64,000 nucleotides of DNA from Punica granatum (taxonomy: Eukaryota > Streptophyta > Magnoliopsida > Myrtales > Lythraceae), in the NCBI RefSeq assembly GCF_007655135.1, contig NC_045134.1, positions 26,684,568 to 26,748,567 on the forward strand, in the 5' to 3' direction. A program made the position numbers and the translations under genes. This document shows positions 46,595 through 60,970 of this stretch, piece by piece. How positions within the stretch are numbered: the first letter of the stretch is position 1; each line of letters starts with the position of its first letter. The notes beneath the pieces were generated by a model, which was given only the letters and a program-made list of their open reading frames with translations, had not been told where the DNA came from and made no database searches.

Positions 46595-48268
46595 ATGCCG
46601 GGACCAGGGGCTCACCTGATGTACGGTATGGGGTCCGGGGTGGCCCTGACCACCGTCTCCAACGGCCGCTTCACCCCACACCACACCCTCACCTACACCA
46701 TCAACACCTTCTTCGGCCCGGACACGGGGTCCTTCTCCGAGTGGCTAGGGTCCGTTCTCGCAGACCTTGGCCTCGGCTCCGGCTCCCTCGGCTCCTTCCT
46801 CGCCAATGCCGTCCACCACCCCTTCTACTACGTGCTGATTCTTGGGCTGCCCCTGTGCGTGCTCTACTCTTGGGCCTCCAAGGTTTTGATCCAAAAGGGT
46901 GTCCTTGATTCTGTCTCTGGGGTGAGTCATCAGACTCTGCTGCTTCTGATTTCGATGATGAAAATTTGATCTTTTCGTCCGGCTTCCAGCTTTTGCATGA
47001 GTGCAAGGAAGTCGGGAAGTCGGGTTCTTGAGGATCTTGGATCATCTCTAGTTTGCTGAAAAGAAGTTCCTGGAGAAGAGAGAGAAACAGTATTAGCTGT
47101 GTCAAGTTTGGTTGAGGGAAGTCTGTTGTTTGAGCTTCTCAGTTGTGATCACTGCGAATCAATTACTTCAACCTGACTTGCCTGAGAAAACGAAATGGAG
47201 CATCACAAACTCAGTGATCATTCTAGTGGCTTTAGGCCGTTGGGTACCTGGAATTTGATGTTTCATAATGGTCTCTTGATCGGAGAATTGCTGAGAGCGC
47301 CCTTCTCTTATTAAATAGCCTTGTCTTTGGATCGGAACTCTTGCCGTGACAGTTGCATAAAGTTGTCGAATTCTTCTTTTCTTGTTGCAGGTTCCTCTCA
47401 CTAAATGGCAAAGCTTCTTGCTGGTGGCGGCTGGTTCTTTATCCCACTTCTTCCTGGATCACCTGTTTGAGGTGATAAATCTTCAGTTGAGCAAAGTCAC
47501 GCTTGTCAGTCGTATCGATTGTCACTTTGGTTCTCAAATGGATACTCCTATAAGATGTTCCTTCTCCTGATAGCCCAAAATAGTCCCCAAAGAGGGTTCT
47601 ATGCTTTATCTTTACATTAATAACTGTGTCAGAGAATTGCAAATGGAGTTTCTTTAGAGTTTAGCGTCGTTCGTATCGTCTTAAATCTTTTGAGATATCC
47701 AAATGAACACTGTCATGGTCGTTTTCCCCTCTGTTGTTTTCGTCTTCTTCGTTCTTCCTTCTACTTTAAAGTTAATGGGCTGTCCCAATATGCAGGAAAA
47801 TGGGCAATCCTCCACGTATTTATGGATTTTAAGCACTGGTTGGTGGAAAACTCGAGCTCCCATCAACCCTGATGCTGTCATAGTAACCGGCTTCTTATGC
47901 ATTTGCCTAATTTGCGGTTTTGTTTACATAAATAGGTGAGTGTTCCCTGCATTACGCGTCTCTTCTGTCTCTCATTCACTCGGCAATCATCTCAGAGGTG
48001 TATCTTTTCTTGATTTTGCAGAGTGAAGTCGCACAACTCCATCAGAAGAAAGTCATATCAGTCAACTAAACTCATTTTAGTCATCGCGAGTCTCTATTGT
48101 TTATGGTGTGTGACTCAGATATATTGGGTCGACCCTCGAAGACCCGCTGTCGGGGAAGAGGCCGATCTTGGGGTTCTCGTGTTTTTAGCCACTTATTTCT
48201 TCCTGCCTCATGGTTTGTGTATACTCTCCATGAACGCAAAAGTTATGGAATCTGAGCTTCCCCTGTAG
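46595..48268 (+). CDS. Unnamed multi-pass membrane protein
   Basis: Four exons (46595-46921, 47391-47471, 47796-47935, 48022-48268) join in phase to 264 aa. It starts MPGPGAHLMYGMGSGVALTT. About five hydrophobic segments follow: FYYVLILGLPLCVLYSWA, SFLLVAAGSLSHFF, AVIVTGFLCICLICGFVYI, LILVIASLYCLWCVTQIYWV and LGVLVFLATYFFLPHGLC. The GSLSHFFLDHLF motif with GAH near the N-terminus recalls the metal-dependent hydrolase-like YdjM family of bacterial inner-membrane proteins, but the likeness is weak and I do not assign a function. The uniform splice phases and clean frames suggest a real, conserved gene. It runs tail to tail with the spermidine synthase-like gene, 333 bases away. Confidence 0.8.
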
Positions 48269-48601
48269 GGATGATATGGGAAGTTCCACGGGCTTATTTT
48301 TCTGCACAGAAGCGAGGCTATAGCTTGTTGGAAAATGTAGGATGAGGTTGATACTTGTGTATGTGTGTGTATCTACGAGCAGTTTGATAGTAGCGTCTGA
48401 ATATGCATTCACGGACTGCAAGCTCTGAGGAGTCTTATGCTGTCTGCTAAATGAAACTGCGTTGAAGAACATTACTTTTTAACAGGAACATCGACATCAA
48501 TCTAGCCAAAAGAAAAAACAGAAAGACCGCCATGTTTAAGGTAAACGATGAACGAAAACAAAACAGCAGTAGCATTTATATGTCTCTATCCAGGACTTGC
48601 T

Positions 48602-50786
<2,185 letters not shown>

Positions 50787-52235
50787 TGTCAACAAATCGA
50801 AACTCTTTCTTTGATTTCTTAACTCGGGATTTCTTGTTTTTTTTTTTGGTGCGAACATGAGGAGTCAGGCCTTAATTTATATTGCACGGATGGAGAGATG
50901 AGCATAACTGATAGAGATCCATGTATTAGCCAAGAAACTGGGGCCTCACTATAATTACGATTGTCCGCACTTGTTTCTTTCTTGAGAAAGTCTAATAGGT
51001 ATATCACACGTATCATGTGTCATAAACTAACAGTTATTTAATACATAAACCTATTGGTTATATATCTGTGAAATAATGTCGTTTAAAAAAATAAGATTGA
51101 AACTTCTTTTATTGAGTCTTATAACATAATGTCCCGTGATATACTCGTTTGCAAACATGCTTTCTCAAATGCATGTATGGACAAATGTATTTAATGTGAG
51201 TTCCCAGTTCCTAGCGTGTTTTCCATATATGTACTGCGCCTATATATCGGCCTCTCCAAACCATCTAAGTTGTTTCTAAGGTGAGAATCAAATTAAATTA
51301 ACCCGTGGGTTAATTAACCCATATTCATGGACAAAAAAAAAAACTTTTCAACCCGGAAAATATTGGGCAGGTTCGATATGGTCCGTTATCTACTGTGGTC
51401 GGTACGAGCATAGACACCCTCCTTTGATTCTACTTCAACCCCCACATGGAAAAGAGAAGTTTGTCGAGAAGAATGGCTTTCAAGGAGAAATAACCAAATA
51501 AAACCCAATTGCGAAATGTTGGCCTACTTCAACACCGGACATATTGTACATTATTTGTCGCGGTTGGTTAGATAATAATCTCGTAATTATTGTTCGGTAC
51601 CCGGCGTCCCTTTCCACAGGTAGAGCACAGCATAGAGCACGTTTTCTTACTTTCTATTATAGCCGTATTTGCATGAGTGGCTCAACGCTCTTGATATGTT
51701 GATATTATCTACAGGATATTTTTTTGAGTGAAATATCTACCTGAATCTTTTAAGCCCTATATATAAGTAAATGGAAGGAAGGTAATTACCTATCAACTTG
51801 AATTTTATTTCCACTCAAGAAGATGACAAATTGACCGGAGGATGAGGAGGCGGGCTTTTTTGAGCTTAGTTATGGGTTAATTCATTTCTTCAACAAGTAT
51901 GTTTTCTCCTTAATGGAAATTTTATGCCTTATAATTATTTTCACTTTTTGACCCTCATTAGGATTTTTTTTTTTTTGTAAATGAGATACTAAGAGTTCGC
52001 TTTCATTATGTGTCCCCATGAAATTCCTAATTTAATACTAACATTATTATTGCATCATGTGTCAATAACTCAATATGTATAAATGATAGAAATCCGACTA
52101 TCAACGCTATATCACACATGCAAAAATCATTGTTAAATATCATAGTTTCCTCTTGTCAATTCGTTGTATCACGTGATGTAAAGGATGGATGTATAAGATA
52201 TTTCTTCATATGGATATAAGAGGAAATGGTCGGTG
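50787..52235. other. Upstream flank of the spermidine synthase-like gene (duplicated)
   Basis: No gene. Blocks around 51270-51400, 51570-51760 and 51950-52070 recur in order at 60230-60350, 60400-60590 and 61235-61370, upstream of the pseudogene copy. Confidence 0.65.
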
Positions 52236-53102
52236 CAAGTAAATATATTGCAAGGTAGATTTTCGTCCTCAACTTTCTCTACTACTTCTAGTCCTCAGCC
52301 TTCTCATTTACTTCACTTTTGGTCCTTTTATTACGTTTTTAATTAAAAATACCGATGTTGCTTTTTATTTAAATAAAAAATTAATTTCAAAATATTCGAA
52401 ATACTAAATAAAAAAAAAGGAAAGTTTGAAAATCGAAATGAGAAAGGTAAGGGGTCGGAAGGGGACTCACCGGCGGCTACCTCTCCCCTCTGAGATTACT
52501 TGTGAACCTACATGCAATTGGCAACATCGAAGGGGAAGGGATGGCCGCTAGTGAGCCCTGCTCTTCTCCTAATCGGGAGATCCCAACTCGGTTGGGATCT
52601 CCTGGTTAGGGGAAGAGGGGGACTTGTTGATGGTCACCCCTCCCCCTTCAAGATCACCAATGGCCTGTAAGTTTGCTGACGACCTCAAAGGAGGAGGATT
52701 GGCCGCCAATGAAGCCTCATCCTCCCCTAATTGAGAGATCCTAGTCCGGTACTTATTTGGAATGTCCTAATTAGGGAGGAAGGGTCCTCACCGGTGGCCC
52801 TCCTCCCCCTTTGAGGCCATTGATGAAGTTATGGCCATCGGCAACCTCAAATGGGGAAGAGTGGTTACCAGCGAGCTCCCTTGGGCCCCTACCTTTTCCC
52901 TTTCGATTTTTCATCTTTTAATTTTTTTGTACTTTTATCATTTTTTGAAAAGTGCTTTTTATTTAAATAAGAAGCCATATCAACGTTTCCATTTAAAAAT
53001 AACGCAAGGAACAAAAGTGAATCAAATGTAGAAGGATAAGGACTAGATTTAGGACTAAAAGTACAAAAATGTTAAAGGTTAAGTACCAAAATCAACCCTT
53101 TT
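52236..53102. mobile_element. Long-TIR foldback element with GC-rich core
   Basis: Inverted arms of about 140 bases (52250-52385 and 52950-53100) share TTCACTTTTGNTCCTT and TTATTTAAATAAAAA. The core (52450-52870) contains a nearly perfect hairpin (GGGAGATCCCAAC / GTTGGGATCTCC at 52575-52606) and further ordered repeats of the CCTAATT-GAGGATCC type. No coding capacity; a non-autonomous element. Confidence 0.7.
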
Positions 53103-53105
53103 CCT

Positions 53106-53330
53106 AGGCCCGTTTGGATCGAGAGTTAACTGATTTTAACTTTAACTCAACACATTACACAACAAAAATATACATTTTTCAATTCAAAAATTTTAACTTT
53201 AACTTTAACTCAACACACTATACAACAAAAACACACGTTTCCCAAGTCAAATTTATAATCACATCTCATTTATCCTTTTCCACAATCAAAATCAAAATCA
53301 AAATAACTTTAACTCTGAATCCAAACGCTT
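53106..53330. mobile_element. Short MITE with CCCGTTTGGAT termini
   Basis: It begins CCCGTTTGGAT and ends AATCCAAACG, with an AT-rich interior containing TTTAACTCAACACA repeats. A related element lies at 60668-60970. Short terminal inverted repeats and no ORF fit a MITE. Confidence 0.6.
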
Positions 53331-53624
53331 CTAAATATATCAATCCCATCCTATCTTATATTTTAATGCTAGCAAATTGGCCCACTCATCTTTTTTATTT
53401 TTATCGCATTAATTTACTAGTGAAGTATCTCATTGTCGTATTCAATAGTTCCAAAAAAAAAAAGAATTTGTTGTTACTATAAAAATGTGTTGACTCCTAT
53501 CCATCTTAGTTTTTTCCTATAGGATTTCGCATATGAAAAATAATATTAACAAAATAAGAGATAAAGTTGATTGTGAATAGCAACAATCAAATTAATGATA
53601 AAGAAATTATGCAAAATACATGAC

Positions 53625-54045
53625 ATGGCACAAACTATGAGTTTTTTTTGTTAATCATGGCACGGCGTTATATTTTTCATAAAAAACTAGTGGGATGCAT
53701 ACATGGCACACATGTGAAATGTTTGTGGGTCTCAATTTTTGCCAAATAAAATCATGTACGTAACCCCACGCGACCCTACCCGAATTTGGCTGCCCACCCA
53801 CCCGATCCCCTTTCTCCCCAAAATGACATGCTGAACAGAGTTGCTGATGAAAGAATGGGAATCGGATATGCAGGTGGCCAAACTAGGGTCAGGTCGTGTG
53901 TTACGGACATGAATCTATTTGGCAAAAATTGAGACCCAGAAAAATTTCACGTGTGCGCCATGTATGCATCCCGTTTGTTTTTGATAGAAAATACAAAGTT
54001 ATGCCATAATTAACATAAAACTCATAATTATATCATATCGTGTAA
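53625..54045. mobile_element. Third long-TIR foldback element
   Basis: Arms of about 125 bases (53636-53757 and 53907-54040) are inverted copies, sharing GGGATGCATACATGGC and TCTCAATTTTTGCCAAATA. The 150-base centre has no coding look. It differs in sequence from the elements at 28112 and 52236. Confidence 0.7.
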
Positions 54046-54256
54046 TTTTAAAAATTTGTACCACAGCTAACACAACCTTTAATTAGTACTATCGAGGACA
54101 ACCTCTATTTATTAAAGTTCAATAGACACTATTGAGGAGAAAAGACGTGTTTAAAGGAAGTTTCGCACGAAGGAATATTTTTATTTGCTGCCATTTACCT
54201 TTGCAAATAACCGCCCCATTATGCAAGTGTCGGTCAATGCATTTTTGACCGTCCAA

Positions 54257-54453
54257 TACATATATATATATATATATACACACACACATACACTCAGATA
54301 TGTACATATATATATATATCTATATATATATATCGATCAAAACTGTTCCTCAATATATAAATACACTCAGATATGTACATATATATATATATATATATTC
54401 GGTCAAAACTGTTCCTCAATATGTAAATACGGCATATATATATATATATATAT
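54257..54453. repeat. Nested AT microsatellite and tandem repeat
   Basis: Units with TCAAAACTGTTCCTCAATAT and ACACTCAGATATGTACATAT alternate with long TA runs, about two to three copies of a 75-85-base unit. Confidence 0.8.
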
Positions 54454-54459
54454 TAAACT

Positions 54460-56301
54460 GAAATTTTGATTTCGTCCAGTTAATATGCGAATTACACTTA
54501 GTAATTTATTGAACAAATAAGCCCACTGAATTTGCAACCTACTATACTCATCATAAACAACATTGGACAAAATATTTTTAAGAAAAAAAAACATGAGGCA
54601 AAGAAATTGATGTATAGAGCGACTTCTGCATCTGTGTATTTTGTTGAGGAACGTAATGATGGGGTTCAAGCACAGAAAAAAAAAAAGGGGGGGGGGGTAA
54701 TAGGATTGATTGTTTCTTTTTACATTTTTATGAATAATCCATTAATAAAACAAAATACGTATGTGGACAAAATTTCTTTCTTTATTAGAAACTAAATAAA
54801 GTATATAATATAATAAATTAAATTATAAAAACAACATATAATGAGAAAAGAATGCTAGAATTGATAAAAAAAAACTTTCATACTCACTCTCACAATTCCT
54901 AAAAGGACGTAAGTTTATTTTATTTATATAGATTTAGATATAGATATAAATTTAGATTTGATCTAGAAAATATAGATATAGATTTATAGAGATATATATA
55001 AATTTTGTGGCATTGCATTTCTTTTTCCTTTTGAACTTACTAAGAGAGAGATTTTTTTTTCTGCCACAAGGGATAGAATTTAAGAATATATTTACTTGAG
55101 CTCACTGCGTTGAGCTTCTATTTTCCTATTTGAGTTTGGGGCCTGGGAGTTGATCTTTTACATAATTTAAAAGCTTATTGAAAGTTTGGGGCCTATAAGT
55201 TTCAAGTCAATGTTGTACAAGAGCTGTGAGCCTGTTTACTTTCAGAAAATTTAATCTAACTTTTCTTCTCTACTTTTATTCTCCTTTTCTACATATATTT
55301 CTCCACTCAAAAAGATAAAAATACGTAAGTTAAAGTTTAAAAATCGTAGTTCATAGTAAATCAATCACTAATTTAGTATTGGGATTCAAATCTTGTGGAA
55401 ATAAATGATATTTAATAAATAAGAAAGGAAAGTCATAAATTAAAAATGAGAAAAGGAAAGAATTGGCTAATGGCAAATTAGAAAACTAAAAGAAGAGTTT
55501 TTCATCCACCAGAAGAAAAACAAAGCTTTTCTAATCTCTATACAAATTTGAATAGTGGAAAAGAAAATTTTCTTAGAAAAATCATTTCAATTTTACGTTA
55601 GTAAACATCTTTTTCGTAGTTCTCTACTATTTAAAATTTTTTTTTTATGGAAATTTTGAAATTTTTTCAAAAGTAAATGGACCCTAATCCTCCCGTTTCC
55701 AACCTATTATATAGCTAAGATCAACTGTCAATATGATGTATTTGTCTGCTGCCGCGGATTATTTCTTCTTGTTATTGACAATATGATGTCTGACTCATCA
55801 CTCAGCATTCAGTACTGAGCATATTTGTAAGAGCATGAGTGGTTGGCCGGTCGGAAGAGAATTGTGTTTCTGGAAATTGCAAGGTGGTGATCATTAGTTT
55901 CTTATTGCAGGATCACTCACTGGTAAAGAAAAGAAAGAAAGGACCGAGAGTGATTCTGTTATATCCGTCATTGGTAATTTGTGGATTAGTGATGGATCCA
56001 TAGCTCGGATCCATTTGACGTCCGGTCCACTTCTAGAAACCGTTGCTTCCTGACTTATTACTTGAAAATGAACCGAGGAACCTTTCTTTTGTATATGCTA
56101 TATACTGAGAAAGCAAAAGGAATCGTCTTGCGAGAAAAGTGACAAGAGGAACCTTTCTGTTTCTCTGGAAAGTGAAGAAAGTTGGGAGCTTTGAGTGGTT
56201 TTGATTTGCATTGGATAAACATTGTTCGGCAACAGAAAAATATCGACGTGTTCAAGGTAACTGATGGACGAAAAGAAAAACAGCGTTATCTGGGTCGTGG
56301 C
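54460..56301. other. AT-rich spacer with a duplicated block
   Basis: No gene. About 55010-55990 parallels 61415-61870 in order (TTGCATTTC-TTTTTCC, CTCAGCATTCA, GGTCGG, TTGCAGGAT, GAGAGTG-TTCTGTTAT). This is the right end of the first repeat unit of the spermidine synthase-like duplication. Confidence 0.55.
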
Positions 56302-57124
56302 TCGGGCGACTTCGGAGCCAGTTGCTTTCTTGGCAAACGACGGCAGGCAAAACGCAGCAGCATGAACTGTGAAATTGTTTCCAGTCAGAATTTGATTCGG
56401 GAGAACTGTTTTCGGTTCTGTTAGCAATCGGAAAAACGAAAAACTTACCTCAGAGTTGTAGATCCTGGTTGGTCCTTTGGCCACTCCAAGGTCGTCTGGA
56501 CCCAGAGGGTTTATGGGGTTCTTGAAGTCCACTTTTGGTCCCTTCTTGCAGCAGAGCAGGAACCCGATCGTCCCGCTGAGGAAAAACAGTACTGTAGCTC
56601 ATCAAACAAAGATCGAAGGAAGAAGATCGTATAGAAGTTGGGAGGACTCGTACTTGTAATACAATGGAACTGTGGTCCAGGCATAGTTGACGGATCCTCC
56701 GAAGATGTTCCGGCACTTCAGAATGATATCCTCCATCGAGGAATCTATGCTCCATGGGTTGTTAGACGGGATTGATACAACCCCACCAGGTCGAAGCGTC
56801 ATTGCGATTGATTGTAGGATATCATCATCAGCAAGCTCAACTGCATGTTTTCCTGGAACAAAGTTCCACAATCACAGAATTATTGGTATTATCACTCAAA
56901 TAAATTTCCGTGTTTCGGCATACTAATCCTCGCAGTCCCGATCCCGAATATATAGGTTTAGAGTAAAAGAGACAGATACCCATCTCCACAAATGCATCCA
57001 AAATGATGGCATCGTATGTGCCTTGAGAATTTTCTTCAGAAATGCAATTCCTGCACATAATTAAACTGTCCCAATCGTTAAGAGAATTGGGAACATCTTC
57101 AATGTAGTTAAAAGAACATAAATT

Positions 57125-57300
57125 ACCAACAAAAGTGTTGACTGAGTGGTAAATAGTTCACCCTCGTAAGAAGGAGAACACAAATTCGAATCTCGGGAAA
57201 CGCACTTATTAGGAGGGAGAATAACCTTTAATGCTCGATCTCTCGACTGGATTAGTCAGACCCCAATGAGCTTCTGAATACCAGTGTACACACCGAAAAA
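57125..57300 (+). mobile_element. SINE with target-site duplication
   Basis: A 176-base element begins near TGTTGACTGAGTGGTAAAT (box A), has AATTCGAATCTCGG (box B) and ends CACACCGAAAAA. It is flanked by the 15-base direct repeat AAAAGAACATAAATT (57110-57124 and 57301-57315). It is absent from the same intron of the intact copy, so it inserted after the duplication. Confidence 0.85.
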
Positions 57301-57316
57301 AAAAGAACATAAATTT

Positions 57317-57481
57317 GAGGAAGGAATCTTATTGCAGTTGCATAAAGCGCAGTCTTGAACCAAGTGGTTCTAGGTTTGATATTCACCGGTGGGACTTATG
57401 TGCCCTTTATTTACCTTAATTTTCTTTCCTTGTACTAAGCTTATATGCCTCCCAAATTACAAAAAAAAAAAAAAAAAAAAC
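57317..57481 (+). mobile_element. Second SINE-like element, adjacent insertion
   Basis: A short element with GTTCTAGGTTTGATATTCACC (box-B-like) ends in about 20 A. It is flanked by AACATAAATTT (57306-57316 and 57482-57492). Its left target repeat lies within the right target repeat of the element before it, so it inserted into that duplicated site, or the reverse. Confidence 0.75.
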
Positions 57482-57654
57482 AACATAAATTTATATGGAT
57501 ATAAATTGTACCGTTGTCGATGTAGACTTGGACTCTCGGGTCCTTGTATCCAACTACTATATCGGGGAAGAATTTATTGTAAGCCTTAAAAAAATCAAAG
57601 ACGTGCCATTATGGATGTATCATATATATCAGTCGGTCAACTCATGCGGTCTTA

Positions 57655-58016
<362 letters not shown>

Positions 58017-58545
58017 CTATCAAAAATTTAAAATTTAATAGATCATGAATAATTAAGACAGATGCAAATAGAAAACAAAGAAAATGGATAAAAAAAAAAG
58101 AAAAAGGGTAGTACATTGAGTGCTCAATTTGAAGTGATGTTTACACTACCCTTTCAATTTCTCGTCCGACCGTTTGAACTGGGTTATCGGGTTCGTTGGA
58201 TCGAGTTCATTATATTGGTTCAGACGCGATGAGATATGCTTTTACGGATCCTGAATCGAGCAAGGGATCTATTAATCACCTGAAACACAAGAAGCTCTTG
58301 GTATTTGGACTTGCCATGGAACAGAACCTTCTCCACCTCATAAAAACGTGCTTCCCCTGTCCAGAAGATATTTGTAAAACAGCCAGCACAATAGCGAAAA
58401 CCGAGCAATGCTGAACGTTCTCAATATTATGTACACAACATTCTAACAGCTCCGTCACACGATTTAATTAAACCGGCATATACTTACCTGGGCAAAGAGA
58501 GGAAACATCAGCATACCAGCCAGAGATCACAGGTGGAAGAGAAGG

Positions 58546-59350
58546 TGATGCAAATTGTAGCACGACTTCAAGGGATCCAGCTCAAGTTTCAATTGGACCG
58601 ATTACGCGAGCACGAGCAAAGAAGTTTAAAGATGAACTCAACGGCCTGATTCAAGAAGTTTGGGCTCAAGCAAATTCGTGGAGGCCCATTGGACATGAAT
58701 CACGTGATCCACAAAGATCCATCAACATTATTCAAGTTATAGAAGATTCTGGACAATGCTAAATTCAGCAAGTGTTTAAGGAAGCTTCTAGAATATTTGA
58801 TAATCAAGAGAAGATATCATCAGATTTGTTTAAAGTTTAAATCTCATATAGATATTCTAGGGATATTTAGATTTCATATTTTTATAGATTATGTCATATC
58901 TCTATCGATATTCTAGGTTTTATTTTCCTTATCTTTAGAGGAGATATGGCCAGATTAGGATTAGTTTATGTCTATATAAATTCATCTTAGTCAATTTTTA
59001 AAAGAAACATTCAGAAAATTATGAGAGTATTCTCTTTGGTTCTTGAAGAACTAATTCGAACTTATCGGAAGTTTCCGTGGCGTTCATCAACGACTTATCA
59101 AACGGCTTTCCACCACCGTTTGTGGCGTCTTCATCGACTTATCAAACGGCTTTCCATCACCGTTTGTGGCGTCTTCCTATATACCGAGGTTCTTGTTTCA
59201 CATTAAACAACGGGTTGAGGTCAGTTATACCAAGGTTGTTGTTTTTGTCGTAAACAACGGGTCGAAGGTTTGTCACTCAAATCTGATCGTGGAACGATCT
59301 TGGGTTCCTTTAGTTGTCGGGTCTCGTCATTCTTGGCGGGAATCGCATCA
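58546..59350 (+). mobile_element. Solo LTR of a Ty3/gypsy-type element
   Basis: An 805-base insertion in exon 1 of the pseudogene begins TGATGC and ends GCATCA, with the 5-base target duplication GAAGG (58541-58545, 59351-59355). From its first bases a frame reads IGPITRARAKKFKDELNGL, the C-terminal end of gypsy-type polymerase polyproteins, which in some elements runs into the 3' LTR. A TATATAAATTC box is at 58973. A 44-base unit (TTATCAAACGGCTTTCC...) is tandemly duplicated at 59093-59178. Confidence 0.85.
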
Positions 59351-59841
59351 GAAGGTGCTGCAGGGACTGACACTGATAGTCCACCATTGTTGATTACACC
59401 TCTGCCACCATTAATGCAGAACTTCAAACCTCTCCCGCCATTGCCATTTGCGGGAGGAAGAACTGGTCATGGTGACGAGATGACATTTATCTCCTGATGA
59501 TCACCGTTTTCATCTTTTTCCAACTTCCTCTTCTCCTTCACCTGCAAATCCACATGGTAGTAGCTGCTCACATTCTTCGCCATTGTCAACAAATTGAAAT
59601 TCTTTCTTTAATTTTTCGACTCTGGATTTTTTCCGGTGATAACATAGGGCGTTGGGCTTTAATTTTTATTGCATAGAGACGAGAATAACTGATGCGGTGC
59701 CTCTTCTTTTATTACATTGGTCTGCTCATGTTTTTGAGAAAGTCTAATAATATCATGTGTCAAAAATCAATAGTTGTGTAGCACATCAGAGTACTAGTTG
59801 ACAGCATGATGCTATACTTAAAAATAAATAAAATCCAATGT

Positions 59842-60030
59842 GGTTTGATTCAAGCAGTTCGGAGTTTATTCTTCTTAAGTAAAATCTTGTGTTTAAATTT
59901 TGTAAATGGAAAAAATTCATGCTATGAGAGCTTTATTTCTTAGTGAGCCGGTCCGACTTGAGCATGATTAGTTAGGGAATCATTAAGCTTCTAGATATCA
60001 TGAGGGTATACACCGAACAAAAAAAAATCC
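59842..60030 (+). mobile_element. SINE-like element
   Basis: It shares the internal TATTTCTTAGTGAGCCGGTCCG block and the 3' module AGCTTCTAGATATCATG...ACACCGAACAAAAAA with the elements at 7300 and 57125. Head region degenerate; ends approximate. Confidence 0.5.
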
Positions 60031-60667
60031 TTTTTTATTAAATTTTATGACACAATATCACGTGATATATTCGTGACATACAAGAATTTTTGGAAAAAAA
60101 AAATGTGCCGACAATCCCAATAAATAAGATAAGAGGCCCCAGTTTCAACCATGTTTAACATGCACTGCCCCTGTATATCGACAATTGCCTCCATTTCAAA
60201 GCTTGTCATTTATTTCTATACCTTAAAAAGGAGAGAATATTTTGAATTAAATTATTAATTAACCCATATCATAGACATCAACATTTACTTCTCAACCCAG
60301 AAAATATCGGGCGGGCTCGGTAGGTCCGTTATCTGCTGCGGTCGGTAGGAGCACAGGCCGCCACCCCTTCCACCACATGGGGAAAAGAGAAGTTCGGTTA
60401 GAGCAATAATCTCGTAATTATTATACGGTACCCGACGTCCCTTTCCATAGGTTGAGCACAATAAAGAGCAGGTTTTCTTATTTTCTATTATAGCTATAAT
60501 AATGTATGAGTGGCTCAACGTGTTGATTAAGTTGATATTATCGACAGGAGGACACTTTCTTGGGTGAAATATCTACCTGAATTTTTAAGCCTTATGGGCC
60601 CTTGGCCTTCAGACTGGGCCTTAAGTCTGGGCTAGGCCCACGACACATGGGAGAAATCTCTATAAAT

Positions 60668-60970
60668 GCCCGTTTGGATTTGCAATCAAGTTTTTAAAAT
60701 TATAACTCTACTCACTACACAACAAAAATCAACAATATAATTATTACTTTTCTCTTTTTCTTCATTTTTTTAACCATTCAATTCAATTTTTAATACTAAA
60801 TTTTCTTAACTATCCATTACTTTTTCCACAATTCAACAACACAATCATTACTTTTTCTCAACTATTCATTACTTTCTAAAAACTTTTTTTCTCATAATTC
60901 AACAACGCAATTATTACAATTCAATTAAAATTAAAACTCAACTCTACTTAACTCTAAAACCAAACATACC
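60668..60970. mobile_element. Short MITE with CCCGTTTGGAT termini
   Basis: It begins CCCGTTTGGATTTG and ends AACCAAACAT, with an AT-rich interior of CATTACTTTTTC and ACAATTCAAC repeats. Related by its termini to 53106-53330. Confidence 0.6.

Noticed and set aside
47703..47939. 78-codon frame overlapping exon 3 of the membrane protein
   Set aside because: It is intron read-through; the acceptor at 47795 and phase agreement define the true exon.
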